In this document: positions 1 through 8,583 of the stretch, piece after piece
Position numbering within the stretch: position 1 is the stretch's first letter
Layout: every line of letters starts with the position of its first letter
NCBI GenBank assembly: GCA_047971245.1
Contig: JBKDZN010000196.1
Span: 1-25,142 of the forward strand
DNA length: 25,142 bases
Reading direction: 5' to 3'
From: CADEDH01 sp047971245
Lineage (GTDB): Bacteria; Actinomycetota; Acidimicrobiia; Acidimicrobiales; SZUA-35
Made by a program: the position numbers and the translations under genes
The notes under the pieces: generated by a model
Seen by the model: only the letters and a program-made list of their open reading frames with translations
What the model was told of the DNA's origin: nothing
The model's database searches: none

Positions 1-1015
1 CGAACTCGATGATGATCGAGACCAGGCCCTGGGCGTAGAAGACGTGCTTCATCACGACATAGGCGCCGTCCTGCACGCCGAATCCGGTGAGTACCCCGAT
101 CGGGAAGATCAGGCGATGGTCGTTGGTGTCGGCGAACTGGTAGGCCAGGGTGGCGACGAGGAACCCGAGGAAGGTCATCGGCCCGACGAGGGCGGTCGAC
201 ACGGCGACCAGCACCGAGACGAGGGTGAGGACGATCAGTAGCTCGCGTCGTGGGTCGACGCCCAGGTCGGCCGCGGTGTCGGGGCCGAGACCGAACACGT
301 TGAGCCGTCGGGCCCGCCGCCACAGCAGGGCCCCGGCCCCGAGGCTCAGGGGTACCGCCACGGGCAGGTAGCCGCCGTCGGCGTTGGCGATCGAGCCGAG
401 CATGCGGGCGGCCAGCACGTCGAACTCGCTCGGGGTGAGGAGCCGCCGCATGAAGGTCGACACCGACGTCAGCCCGATCCCGATCACGATGCCGGTCAGC
501 AGCATCACCTGCAGGTTGGCGTGGCGACCGCTGAGCAGGGTCCCGTACAGCACCACCGACAGGACGACCATCACGGCCACCTGGACCACGAACGGGGCCA
601 GGCCCTGCAGGGCGACGAGGCCGGTCACGCCGAAGAAGTACACGGCGGCGGTCTGGATGACGACGTACAACGCCTCGAATCCGAGCACCGACGGGGTGAT
701 GATCCGGTTGTTGGTGACGGTCTGGAAGCTCACCGTGGCCATCGTCTGGCTGAAGGCCACGGTGGCGATCACCACTATGGTCGTGACCCGCAGCTCCGCG
801 ATCCTCCAGAACCCCGCCGATCCGAACGGCATCGGGTTCCCGAGAGCCAGGTAGCCGAACCCGCTCACCAGGGCGAGCCCGCCCAGGACCCCGAGGACCA
901 CGAGGTAGCGCAACCGCTGCCGCCGGGTCGGGAACGGTCCCGAGGTCCGGCTCGGTGCCGGGGCCGGCGTCGTCTCCGTCCGTCGACGGGTCTCCGCGGT
1001 GGTCGGGGCCGTCAT
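1..1015 (-). CDS. FecCD-family iron-siderophore ABC permease (3' end outside window)
   Basis: Inner-membrane permease of a ferric-siderophore importer, one half of the FecCD-type heterodimer. Reading leftwards from ATG at 1015, the frame stays open to the window edge and gives about 338 residues of alternating hydrophobic segments. A basic N-terminal tail of about 30 residues precedes the first membrane segment. Family features include the central stretch with VLGFEALYVV and NLQVMLLTGIVIG, and a late GPMTFLGFLVATLAY block, the region that contacts the ATPase in BtuCD-type permeases. The start codon overlaps the stop of the upstream permease (ATGA), so the two are translationally coupled. Only the last few residues should be missing. 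An ATPase gene is expected just outside the left edge. The family call is confident; which siderophore it carries cannot be told. Confidence 0.9.
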   Translation of the reverse strand, partial: MTAPTTAETRRRTETTPAPAPSRTSGPFPTRRQRLRYLVVLGVLGGLALVSGFGYLALGNPMPFGSAGFWRIAELRVTTIVVIATVAFSQTMATVSFQTVTNNRIITPSVLGFEALYVVIQTAAVYFFGVTGLVALQGLAPFVVQVAVMVVLSVVLYGTLLSGRHANLQVMLLTGIVIGIGLTSVSTFMRRLLTPSEFDVLAARMLGSIANADGGYLPVAVPLSLGAGALLWRRARRLNVFGLGPDTAADLGVDPRRELLIVLTLVSVLVAVSTALVGPMTFLGFLVATLAYQFADTNDHRLIFPIGVLTGFGVQDGAYVVMKHVFYAQGLVSIIIEF

Positions 1016-1983
1016 CCTCGCCTCCGCTGGTTCAGGAGGAGGGCGATGAAGACCACGGAGCCGACCACCCCCAGGATGAGCGAAACGGGGATCTCGAACG
1101 GGGCGATGATCGTGCGACCGATCAGGTCGCACACCGCGACGATGGCGATCCCGAGCAGGCACACCCACGGCAGGTTGCTCCGGAGGTCGTCTCCCCGGGC
1201 CAGTGACACCACGTTTGGCACGATCAGGCCGACGAAGGGCAGGGCGCCGATCACGACGGTGACCACCCCGGTGGCCACCGCGACGAGTGCCGTTCCGGCC
1301 AGGATCATCCGGTTGTAGTCGATGCCGACGTTGGTGGCGACGTCTTCGCCGAGGCCGACCACGGTGAAACGGTCGGCGGCGACGAACACGGCGGCGACGA
1401 CGGCCGCCACCACCCACAGCACCTCGTATCGACCCCGGACCACCGAGGTGAAGCTCCCGGCGAACCAGGTTCCCAGGCTCTGCAGGATGTTGAACTCCAC
1501 GGCGATGAACGTGGAGATCGAGGCCACCACCGCGCCGAGCATGATCCCCACGATCGGGACGATCAGTGATGACCGCAGCGACACCCGCCGCAGGAACATG
1601 AAGAAGATCATCGTGCCCACGAACGCGGCCAGGACGGCGGCGATCATCCTCGCGGTCACCCCGGCCCCGGGATCGACGACCATCACGGTGGTCAACCCGA
1701 GGCCGGCCCATTCGGTGGTCCCGCTGGTCGTCGGCTCGACGAACCGGTTGCGGGTGAGCAGTTGCATCAGCAGACCGCACATGGCCATGGCCGCACCGGC
1801 GAGGGCGAGGGCGACCGTGCGGGAGACGCGGGTGATGGCGAACATCCGGGCACCGTCGGACGCGCCGACCACGTCGTACACCCCGGTGAACAACGACAGC
1901 ACCAGCAGGCCGGCGACGAACACGACCCCGACGGCCAGACGCCGATCGAACAAGGTTCGCGTTGATCGTGGGGTGGTCATCAT
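1012..1983 (-). CDS. FecCD-family iron-siderophore ABC permease
   Basis: Second permease of the siderophore importer, 323 residues, a usual length for FecCD proteins. It has an N-terminal membrane anchor (around residues 13-35), then about nine further hydrophobic segments. The family-typical TSGTTEWAGLG stretch, LGEDVATNVGID loop and GALPFVGLIVPNVV coupling region are all present in the expected order. It lies 34 nt downstream of the binding-protein gene and overlaps the next permease by 4 nt, so the three form one operon. Two adjacent ATG codons (1983 and 1980) are possible starts; no strong ribosome site distinguishes them. By arrangement it resembles the two-permease systems FatDC, CeuBC and VctDG, where each subunit is encoded separately. 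Iron-chelate uptake is known for the family; the substrate is inference. Confidence 0.92.
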   Translation of the reverse strand: MMTTPRSTRTLFDRRLAVGVVFVAGLLVLSLFTGVYDVVGASDGARMFAITRVSRTVALALAGAAMAMCGLLMQLLTRNRFVEPTTSGTTEWAGLGLTTVMVVDPGAGVTARMIAAVLAAFVGTMIFFMFLRRVSLRSSLIVPIVGIMLGAVVASISTFIAVEFNILQSLGTWFAGSFTSVVRGRYEVLWVVAAVVAAVFVAADRFTVVGLGEDVATNVGIDYNRMILAGTALVAVATGVVTVVIGALPFVGLIVPNVVSLARGDDLRSNLPWVCLLGIAIVAVCDLIGRTIIAPFEIPVSLILGVVGSVVFIALLLNQRRRG

Positions 1984-2017
1984 GGCCGCTCGACGGTCCG
2001 GCCGCTGACGGGCTCGA

Positions 2018-3043
2018 TCAGCCCCCCATCCCTTCGAGCTCGTCGGCGAGGGCGGTGAAGAACTCGGTGTAGGTCTGGATGCCCTCGTTGATGTAGGTGT
2101 CGGCCGGCATGTAGACGATGTGGCCGCCGGCGACGGCGGGGACGTTGGCGAGCGCTTCGGACTCCTCGATCACATCCGCGGCCGGCTGGTAGCCAGGGTC
2201 ATCGGCGGCCACCGCGGCGTCGCGGTCCATGACCAGGATGAGGTCGGGATCGGCCTCGGCGATCGCCTCGACCGAGATGTCGTCGCCCTGGTGGTCGTCG
2301 GAGGCACCCTCCACCTCGAGGGCGGGGGTGAGGCCGACAATGTCGAACACCGGTCCGAGGGTCCGGCCGACGGTGGGCGCGAGATAGCCGATCTGCCCGC
2401 CCGACACGTTGACCGCCATCACCGTGACCTCCGGGTCGTACGCGCTGCGTGACCGGTCGATCGCCGCCTGGAGATCGACGACGAGGGCGGCCGCTTCGGT
2501 CTCCCGACCGAAGATCTCCCCCAGCACGGTGACCTGGCGGGCCAGTTCCTGATCGAGCGGTTCCCCATCACGCGGGTCGAGCTCGACGATGGCCGCGTCG
2601 GGAACGAGGTCGACCAGGTCGTCTCGGTACGGGGCGAAGCGCTGACCGTTGATGATGAGGTCCGGATCGGCGGCCACGATCGCTTCGAGGTCGGGTTCGT
2701 TGTGGTTGCCCAGATCGATGATGGTGTCGTCCTCGGTGTACGCGATCGTGCCCGGCATCAGGGCCACGGCCGCGGCCGACAGCGGCACCCCCCAGTCCGA
2801 CAGGGTCTCGAAGGTCCGGTTGTCGGTGGCGACCACCGACTGGGGAGGGATCGTCACCGTCTGCACACCGAAGTTGTCCTCGACCTCGATCGTCGCCGAA
2901 CCGGGCTCCGCCGACGATCCGGTTCCGGTGGCCACCTCGGTCGGGTCGGTGGCCGTGGCCTCGGTACCCCCGGAGGAGCCGCAGCTCGCCAGGGCAAGCG
3001 TGGAGGCCACCGCCACAGTCGACAGCAGTCGGATCGATCGCAT
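2018..3043 (-). CDS. Siderophore-binding lipoprotein (periplasmic-binding-protein family, FatB/CeuA-like)
   Basis: Extracellular lipid-anchored receptor that captures ferric siderophore and delivers it to the two downstream permeases. With ATG at 3043 the product has 341 residues. A signal peptide with lipobox LAS-C places the lipidated cysteine at residue 21, followed by a low-complexity G/S/T/E/P linker of about 35 residues. The two-lobed class III binding fold follows, with recognisable blocks VVATDNRTFETLSDWGVPL, DLEAIVAADPDLIING and a second-lobe EADPDLILVMDRDA. A GTG at 3052 would add three residues; the ATG is preferred because GAAGGG lies 8 nt upstream of it. First gene of the operon. 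Iron regulation is likely but no clean Fur or IdeR/DtxR box is visible. Confidence 0.9.
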   Translation of the reverse strand: MRSIRLLSTVAVASTLALASCGSSGGTEATATDPTEVATGTGSSAEPGSATIEVEDNFGVQTVTIPPQSVVATDNRTFETLSDWGVPLSAAAVALMPGTIAYTEDDTIIDLGNHNEPDLEAIVAADPDLIINGQRFAPYRDDLVDLVPDAAIVELDPRDGEPLDQELARQVTVLGEIFGRETEAAALVVDLQAAIDRSRSAYDPEVTVMAVNVSGGQIGYLAPTVGRTLGPVFDIVGLTPALEVEGASDDHQGDDISVEAIAEADPDLILVMDRDAAVAADDPGYQPAADVIEESEALANVPAVAGGHIVYMPADTYINEGIQTYTEFFTALADELEGMGG

Positions 3044-3140
3044 GGGATGCACCCTTCGGAGAGATGTGAAGACGGGTAATGGCTTGATTTCAGGGAGGGT
3101 ATCTCAACTTGTTAAATTTGCCTACTATCAATGGGTCGGT
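3044..3140 (-). promoter_or_regulatory. AT-rich upstream region of the siderophore operon
   Basis: This 97-bp gap lies between the end of the export operon and the binding-protein gene. It contains the most AT-rich patch of the left arm, about 3085-3130, including AACTTGTTAAATTTG on the plus strand. It must hold the promoter of the uptake operon. I looked for a Fur dyad and for the DtxR/IdeR dyad. At most a half-site-like TAGGC is present on the minus strand, so the regulator is not identified. Confidence 0.4.
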
Positions 3141-3779
3141 TCAGCCGACATCACGTCGGAGACGGAGCCCCGCCCCGACACCACCGGCGACGTACCAGAC
3201 GGCCAGCGCGATCGCCGGTCCCCGGGCGCCCGGCCCGGATGAGGGCGAGGTGAACGTCATCACCAGATCGAGCGGCATCCGGTCGAGCGCGGCCGGCGAC
3301 TGGGGGCCGAGCGCGGTCGCCACCACCGCCAGGGTGGCCACCAGTACCACCCCACCGAGCGTGCTGGCCAGGGCGATCGTGGCGGTCGCCCCGAGCCAGC
3401 CGCCGAGCGCCACCGCCAGCACCAGGTCGGCCGTGAGCGGCACCCCGGCCGACACCACCGCCAGGGCGGCGAGTCCCAGCGACGCCAAGGCGATCACCGT
3501 GAGCTGGGCGGCACCGAAGACGTACCGTCGGGGCACGGTCAGCAGGCTGCTGCGGAGCTGCCCGCCCGCCAGCTCCGAGCCGGCCACGGTCGCGCCGAAG
3601 CCGGCCAGGGTCAGTTGGATCCACGGCACGGCCACCGCGGCCGGCGCATCACCGACCGCCCGGGCCAGCGCCCCGAATCCGGCGCCCACGGCCACCGTGG
3701 CCACGGCCAGGGCGACGACGGACGGCAAGGTCACGGCCTTGAACGCCTCGGCGCGGATCGACTGAACGGGCCCGGTCAC
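3141..3779 (-). CDS. ABC-2-type transporter permease, short form
   Basis: Hydrophobic protein of 212 residues starting at GTG 3779, which overlaps the stop of the upstream permease (GTGA). It opens with SIRAEAFKAVTLPSVVALA, the same E-x-x-K-x-x-TLPS start seen in the upstream permease (VELIKLVTLPSGWLAL). The two are therefore paralogues of the ABC-2 export fold, in which this amphipathic helix precedes the first membrane segment. About six membrane segments follow. It ends with a basic tail RLRRDVG. It is shorter than the usual 240-270 residues. Likely partners are the upstream permease and the adjacent ATPase. The substrate is unknown; actinobacterial relatives are annotated for antibiotic or lipid export. 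Confidence 0.8.
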   Translation of the reverse strand: MTGPVQSIRAEAFKAVTLPSVVALAVATVAVGAGFGALARAVGDAPAAVAVPWIQLTLAGFGATVAGSELAGGQLRSSLLTVPRRYVFGAAQLTVIALASLGLAALAVVSAGVPLTADLVLAVALGGWLGATATIALASTLGGVVLVATLAVVATALGPQSPAALDRMPLDLVMTFTSPSSGPGARGPAIALAVWYVAGGVGAGLRLRRDVG

Positions 3780-4579
3780 TGGTCTCGCCCGAGGAACGAG
3801 GCGGTACCGGCAGCGACGGCCACCACCGCCCACACCGCCATGATCAGACCCCCGACCACCGGGTGGAGCAGGGGCGGGTCGCTGAGCGGGTCGCGCGCGA
3901 ACAGGGCCCGACCCGCCGCGTCGGGGAAGTACCGACCCAGCGGGGTGATATGGCTCAACAGTTGACCGATCGACACGACGGTTGTGTTGGCCACCAGGAC
4001 CAGGAGGGGCACCACCCCGCGCCGGGAGAGCAGGGTCAGCCCGAAGGCCAGCGTCGCGGTCAGTTCGAAGTACAGCCACGATCCCAGGGCCCGGGAGGCG
4101 GTGAACCAGCCGGCCGGGAGGTCCCCGGCCAGGATCCGGTGGCTGATGAACAGCCCCGGACCGGTGGCGACCACCCACGCGGCCGTGGACAGGATCCACA
4201 CCGCGGCGAACTTGGCCGCCACCAGCCGACCCCGGCGGGGACACGCCGTGAGCGAGGCGGTGATCTGGGGTCGGGCGTCATCCAGCGAGCGGTCGACCCG
4301 GTACTCGGCGCTCACCGCCACGACACCGACGGCGATGGCCCCCACGGTGGCCACCGACAGGGCACCGAAACCGATGTCGAGGCGCAGGCCGTCGACTTCC
4401 GGTTCGGTCAGGCCCGGTTCGACATCCCGAAGGCTGACCGAGGCCGCGGCGGAGATCAGCGCACCGACCCCGGCCGACAGGACCAGGGCAAGCCAACCCG
4501 ACGGCAGGGTGACCAACTTGATCAGCTCCACCCGGACATCACGGGCGAACGGACCGAACCGCAGCAGTCCACCGGTCAT
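3776..4579 (-). CDS. ABC-2-type transporter permease
   Basis: Membrane protein of 267 residues. ATG at 4579 overlaps the ATPase stop codon (ATGA), so this start is fixed by coupling. It begins with a cytoplasmic segment, FARDVRVELIKLVTLPSGW, leading into the first membrane helix. An extracellular stretch carries RDVEPGLTEPEVDGLRLD, and five further helices follow. A cytoplasmic motif AEYRVDRSLDDARPQITASLTACPRRGRLVAAK matches the conserved SxEYRxGTIxxTLxxxPxRxxxxxAK region of ABC-2 permeases. It is the middle gene of a three-gene export operon with 4-nt overlaps on both sides. Because the ATPase is truncated, the whole transporter may no longer work. Confidence 0.88.
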   Translation of the reverse strand: MTGGLLRFGPFARDVRVELIKLVTLPSGWLALVLSAGVGALISAAASVSLRDVEPGLTEPEVDGLRLDIGFGALSVATVGAIAVGVVAVSAEYRVDRSLDDARPQITASLTACPRRGRLVAAKFAAVWILSTAAWVVATGPGLFISHRILAGDLPAGWFTASRALGSWLYFELTATLAFGLTLLSRRGVVPLLVLVANTTVVSIGQLLSHITPLGRYFPDAAGRALFARDPLSDPPLLHPVVGGLIMAVWAVVAVAAGTASFLGRDQ

Positions 4580-5223
4580 GGCCGGCCCCCGGCGACCGCG
4601 GCGAAGAAGGCGTCGGCCAGCGTGCGGCCCGGGCCGGTGATCGTGGCCATCGGCCCCGCGGCCCGCACCTGGCCGGAGACCAGGATCACCACATCGTCGG
4701 CGGTGTCGGCCATCTCGGTGAGCTGGTGGCTGGTGACCAGCACCGTCCGGCCTTCGGCCGCCCATCCCCGCACCTGCTGATCCATCCACCGGATACCGGC
4801 CGGATCGAGCCCGTTGGTGGGCTCGTCGAGCACCAGGACCGGGGGATCCCCGAGCAGGGCGGCGGCCAGGCCGAGCCGCCCGCGCATGCCCGACGAGTAT
4901 CGCCCCACCCGCTGGTGCCCCGCGTCGATGAGACCGACCAGATCGAGCACGGCGTCGACCCGCTCCCGGTCGATCCCGTTGCTGAGAGCGAGCCAGCGCA
5001 GATGGTTGCGACCGGAGCGAGCGGGGTGAGCCCCGGCCCCGTCGAGCAGGCAGCCGACATGGCGCAGGGGCGGGTCGAGACGCCGGTAGGGTCGGCCGTC
5101 CACGGTGGCCGTGCCCCGATCGCTCGTCGCCAGCCCCAGCAGGATCCGCAGGGTGGTCGACTTGCCCGCCCCGTTCGGGCCGAGCAGGGCGGTGACCCGC
5201 CCCGGCCGGGCGGTGGACTTTTC
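4576..5223 (-). pseudogene. ABC transporter ATPase, 5'-truncated
   Basis: ATP-binding subunit for the two downstream permeases. The frame contains Walker A GPNGAGKST (near 5160), Q-loop region GCLLDGAGAHPARSGRNHL, signature YSSGMRGRLGLA, Walker B LVLDEPTNGLD and H-loop VLVTSH. Recognisable homology starts at STARPGRVTALLG (about 5217). The usual first 25 or so residues (M-x-x-V-x-x-L-x-K-x-F/Y-G) are absent in all three frames, and no ATG, GTG or TTG lies in frame upstream of Walker A. The first available start is GTG 5103, which would remove Walker A. Upstream DNA instead reads as the DUF4241 gene on the other strand. I read this as a truncation at a rearrangement junction near 5220-5250. 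An unusual start codon is a weaker alternative. Confidence 0.75.
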
Positions 5224-5249
5224 GCCTCCCGGACCAGGACACCCCTCTC

Positions 5250-5918
5250 GTGCACGATGCGAGGTGGCGTGTCTCCCGGCCGGCGTCGGTGTACGCCGCG
5301 GCCTCGACCGGCGCGCTCGTCCACCATGCCAAGGATTCCCCGGTCTCCTGGCCCCTGACCCTCGTCGAACTCGGCCCGTTGACGCTCGACACCGGCGCCC
5401 TCGCCGTGTGCGACCCCTACATCATGGATGAGGATCCGCCGGCCTTCAGCGACACCATGGCGGCCGGGCCGCCTGAACTGGCGCTCGGGGTGGCCGACGT
5501 CGGACCGGACCACCAGCGGAACGCGTTCGCGCTGCTGCTGGGAACCGGGTCACCGATCGTGCGGTGGCAGCTGGCGCTCCTGCCCGACCAATCCGAGGCG
5601 GACATGCCTGACGACGACGGGTACCTCGGCTTTCCCGTCGACTCCGGCACCGCCTGCCTGGCCAGTCCGTCCACGGCGCGTGCGGCGGGGGCGGTGCTGG
5701 CCGCCGACTGCGGGATGCTCAGGGATCCGCTGTCGATGGGGGTCGACTCCTCGACGCACAATGCGGTGCTCGCCGCCCCCGCACCGGGTGCCGAGCCGGT
5801 CGCGGTCGTACAGTGCGGCTGGGGCGACGGGTGGTATCCGACCTGGTTCGGCTTCGATGCCGCCGACAACGTCTCGGTCGCCCTGGTGGACTTCCTGCTC
5901 AACGATGACCCGGAGTGA
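5250..5918 (+). CDS. DUF4241 domain protein
   Basis: Soluble protein of up to 222 residues of unknown function. The DUF4241 signature is clear: LTLDTGALAVCDPY (the family's L-x-x-G-x-x-x-ACDP motif), then an IVRWQLAL strand, GFPVDSGTACL, and a C-terminal CGWGDGWYPTWFGFDA block with the typical C-x-W-G-D-G-x-Y-P-x-(W/Y)-x-G. It starts at GTG 5250, but the frame stays open further upstream and there is no ribosome site, so the N-terminus is uncertain. The 5' end is head-to-head with the truncated ABC ATPase with essentially no intergenic DNA, so it lacks a normal promoter region. It is convergent with the esterase gene. DUF4241 proteins are often found near toxin-immunity or SMI1-type genes, but none is here. 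Confidence 0.85.
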   Translation: MHDARWRVSRPASVYAAASTGALVHHAKDSPVSWPLTLVELGPLTLDTGALAVCDPYIMDEDPPAFSDTMAAGPPELALGVADVGPDHQRNAFALLLGTGSPIVRWQLALLPDQSEADMPDDDGYLGFPVDSGTACLASPSTARAAGAVLAADCGMLRDPLSMGVDSSTHNAVLAAPAPGAEPVAVVQCGWGDGWYPTWFGFDAADNVSVALVDFLLNDDPE

Positions 5919-5969
5919 GCGGAACCATGCCCCCACCTGGCGAGGGACGGCCCGGGTGGTATTCGGCCG

Positions 5970-7449
5970 TTACCAGACGCCGTCCCACACCAGCCGTTGT
6001 TCACGATCAGGATCGAGCACCAGCCGGGGGGACACGTCGAAGTCCAGTACCGCCCGGGTGCCGGTGTCGAAGCGCGCCCAGTCGGGCAGCCCCCCTCCGT
6101 TGGGGTCGCCGGTGGAGGCGAACCGCACCCAGGCCTGGTGCATCGCCCGGGCCAGACCGGCGGGGGCGTCATCGCGCACGTATCGAACACGAAGGGCAGC
6201 TCGAGGGCGTGGCACGCCTTGAGCATCCCGTCGAGCACCGGGGTCTCCCACGAGAACCGGTACATCCACACATTGGGGTTCGAACGGCTGGCCTCCTCGG
6301 CCAATCGGATCGCGGGCACGCCGAACATATGGTCGCCCAGCACGTCGACCAGCAGATCGATCTCGGTCCCGTCCGGCCAGCGGCGAGCGTAGACGTCGAG
6401 CACCTCCTCCGCGGTCCGCGACGAACCGGCGAACAGTGGCTCGATCCGGGGCGTCGGCAACCCACCCGACGGGGCCAGCCCCCAGAAGAACAAGCGATGC
6501 TCATGCCGGTTGGCCCCGACGATCAGATCGACATGACGGGCGACCCCGTCGGCCACCGCGTCGATCGGGGCCCGGCTCCCGGTGACCCCGTCGTCGACCG
6601 GCAGGTAGGCCATGGCCTTGCTGCCGTCCTCGCCGAGGAGCCGCCGGGCTTCCAGCCCGACCCGGGACGCCACGTCGACGATCCGGTCGACGGGGACGGT
6701 TTGCAGCCCGTTCCAGTCGCCGGGGCGACGTCGAGCAGTTCCAAGGTCCGGTCGGTGACCCGGCGAGCCGTGGCCGGGCTGATGGTGTGGCGTCCGGCGC
6801 CGGATTCGAGGATCGCCCGGCGGAACAGTCCATCGGCGGCCGGGGTGGCCAGCAGGTCGGCGATCGACATGGCCCCGGCCGATTCGCCGAACACCGTGAC
6901 ATTGTCGGGGTCACCGCCGAACGTGGCGATGTTGTCACAAACCCAGGCCAGCGCCGCGACCTGATCGAGCAGGCCGAGGTTACCGGTGCCGGTGGCGCCG
7001 TCGAACTGGTCGTCGAGGTACAGGAACCCCAAGGCGTGGACCCGGTAGTTGATGGTGACGAGCACCACACCGTCCCGGGCGAACGCCGATCCGTCGTAGA
7101 CCGGCATCGAGCCGCTCCCACCCCGGAACGCGCCGCCGGGCACGAACACCATGGTGGGACGGCGCCCGGCGTCGGCGGCCGGGGTCCACACGTTGAGGTG
7201 GAGGCAGTCCTCGTCCATCGGCTGCGGCCGGTCCAGGGCCGAGTTGACCGGGCTGGCCCACTGGACCTGGGGGCAGATCGGTCCGAACCGGCGGCAATCC
7301 CGCACCCCGGCCCACGGTTCGACCGGCTGGGGAGGCCGGAACCGGCGCGGCCCGGTCGGCGGGGCTGCGAACGGCACCCCACGGAACACCACCCCGTCGT
7401 CGAAGGTCGTGCCCAGCAACCGGCCGGCGGTCGTCGTCACCTCGGTCAT
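5970..7449 (-). pseudogene. Type B carboxylesterase, two frameshifts
   Basis: Alpha/beta-hydrolase of the carboxylesterase/para-nitrobenzyl esterase family, hydrolysing carboxylic esters. ATG at 7449 opens a frame with GVPFAAPPTGPRRF, EDCLHLNVW (80-88), oxyanion-hole PGGAFRGG and the nucleophile motif FGESAGAMS (Ser190). After LLDVAP the homology continues in another frame (GDWNGLQTVPVDRIVD...), as if one C were missing near 6720. That frame carries the probable catalytic-His block CHALELPFVFD. Near 6180 it shifts again (VRDDAPAGLARAMHQAWVRFASTGDPN...). Restoring one base at each site gives exactly 494 codons and a full-length enzyme. All motifs survive, so either a sequencing error or very recent decay is possible. 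Divergent from the VOC gene, with a 61-nt spacer. Confidence 0.85.
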
Positions 7450-7510
7450 GGTCCCGATTCTGGTCGGCTACAGTGTCGCTCGTCTCATCGGAGCGCCGCC
7501 GGAGGTAGCC

Positions 7511-7957
7511 GTGTCGAGTTGGCGTGCGTCGGTGCACCATACCCATCTGATGGCCGGCGATCTCGAGCAATCGCTGGCCTTCTACCGCCGGTGGTTCGAC
7601 GCGGTCGTCGTCGCCGACTTCGACTACGCCGGAGCCCGCAACGTGTTCGTCGCCGTCGGCTCGGGACGTCTCCATTTCTATGATCAGCCGCCGCGGAGCA
7701 CCGAACGCAACGCCGTCAACCATGTCGGTCTCGTGGTCGAAGGGCTCGACTCACTGGCCGAAGCGATGACCGAGGCCGGGGTCCACCTGCCCAAGGGGGT
7801 GCAACGGTTCCCCGACGGGAACTACCTCATGGTCGAGGCCCCCGACCGGGTCCTGCTCGAACTGTTCGAACCCAACCTGGACGCGGTCTCGCCGAGGATG
7901 CGGGCGTGGTTCGACCTCGGCGAGATGGCTCCGGGACTCCGTCGAGCGTCCGACTGA
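7511..7957 (+). CDS. VOC-superfamily (glyoxalase/dioxygenase-fold) protein
   Basis: Small protein of 148 residues with two beta-alpha-beta-beta-beta modules of the vicinal-oxygen-chelate fold. Module one begins HHTHLMAGDLEQSLAFYRRWF (8-29). Module two begins NHVGLVVEGLDSLAEAM (70-86) and ends LMVEAPDRVLLELFEP. Candidate metal ligands are His10 or His12, His71 and Glu117. Start GTG 7511 is chosen because GGAGG lies 5 nt upstream and the homology begins at once. The frame is open far upstream, but that part is antisense to the esterase. VOC members include glyoxalase I, extradiol dioxygenases and resistance proteins; this one cannot be assigned a substrate. Divergently arranged with the esterase and convergent with the cupin. 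Confidence 0.88.
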   Translation: MSSWRASVHHTHLMAGDLEQSLAFYRRWFDAVVVADFDYAGARNVFVAVGSGRLHFYDQPPRSTERNAVNHVGLVVEGLDSLAEAMTEAGVHLPKGVQRFPDGNYLMVEAPDRVLLELFEPNLDAVSPRMRAWFDLGEMAPGLRRASD

Positions 7958-8045
7958 TCCGCCTCGCTCGCGGGCTGGCGCGCCGATGCCGTTCGGCCCG
8001 CACCCGGTCGGCGCCCGCTTCCGGGCGAGCGGGTCGTGAACCCGG

Positions 8046-8465
8046 CTAGTTCTGGCCGGCGTCCCGGCCGGCGAGGTACTCGTCGTCGGTGACCTGGTGC
8101 ATCCAGACGACGTTCGTGCCGTCGAGCGCCTCCTGGATGGCGACGTGGGTCATGGGTCCGTCGGGTGTGGCGCCGTGCCAGTGGGGCCGGTCGGGCGGGC
8201 AGAGCAGGACGTCGCCGGCGGCGAACTGCTGCACCGGTTCGTGTTCGACCTGGGTCCATCCGACACCGTCGAGCACGATCAGGGTTTGGCCGAGCGGGTG
8301 GGCGTGCCATGCGGTACGGGTACCGGCTTCGAAGGTCACGATCGCCCCGGTGACCCGGGATGGTTCGTCGCGGGCGAACTGCCCCCGGATGGTGGCCCGG
8401 CCCGTGAAGTAGTCGGGCGGGCCGACGGTCTCGGTCTGATCGGTACGTCGGTGGATGTCGGTCAT
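8046..8465 (-). CDS. Mn-type cupin, (R)-mandelonitrile-lyase-like
   Basis: Single-domain cupin of 139 residues. It carries the features of the bacterial cupin hydroxynitrile-lyase/AraC-associated cupin family: PPDYFTG (16-22), the ligand motif H54-x-H56-PLG-Q60, His95 in HWHG, and the conserved tail MTHVAIQEALDG. In characterised relatives, two His, Gln and His bind Mn(II) and the enzyme cleaves or makes cyanohydrins. Many relatives are simply uncharacterised stress-linked cupins, so the activity is inference. ATG 8465 is chosen because GAGG lies 8 nt upstream and the family starts here. The frame is also open to ATG 8579, which overlaps the regulator's stop and would add a Pro/Ala-rich 38-residue extension. 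Downstream of, and probably co-transcribed with, the XRE regulator. Confidence 0.88.
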   Translation of the reverse strand: MTDIHRRTDQTETVGPPDYFTGRATIRGQFARDEPSRVTGAIVTFEAGTRTAWHAHPLGQTLIVLDGVGWTQVEHEPVQQFAAGDVLLCPPDRPHWHGATPDGPMTHVAIQEALDGTNVVWMHQVTDDEYLAGRDAGQN

Positions 8466-8557
8466 GGTCACGTCCTCGTCATTGATGGGGCGGTTGTCGG
8501 CAGGGGCCGCCGGCGGGCTGGTCGGCCCGGGTCCGGGGGGGGCCGGCTCGGCGGATC

Positions 8558-8583
8558 GGGTCATGGACACTCGGGTCATGGAC
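8558..8583. repeat. 15-nt tandem duplication at the regulator stop codon
   Basis: GGGTCATGGAC occurs twice with a 15-nt period (8558-8568 and 8573-8583), across the stop codon of the XRE regulator. Each copy contains CATGAC on the minus strand, giving two possible ATG starts for a longer cupin. It looks like a simple slippage duplication. Confidence 0.6.

Noticed and set aside
384..2008. Long plus-strand reading frames opposite the siderophore permeases
   Set aside because: They are antisense to well-supported FecCD genes, have Thr/Ala/Arg-biased composition and no family motif.
3085..3130. IdeR/DtxR or Fur box upstream of the siderophore operon
   Set aside because: Only a half-site-like TAGGC; the partner half is missing, so no iron operator is claimed.
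4686..5513. Minus-strand frame running through the ABC ATPase into DUF4241 as a source for the missing ATPase N-terminus
   Set aside because: Its residues upstream of 5223 show no ABC N-terminal pattern; they are simply the complement of DUF4241.
7958..8045. Terminator between the VOC and cupin genes
   Set aside because: CGCTCGC and GCGAGCG can pair but are far apart with a large loop and no T-run; too weak in GC-rich DNA.
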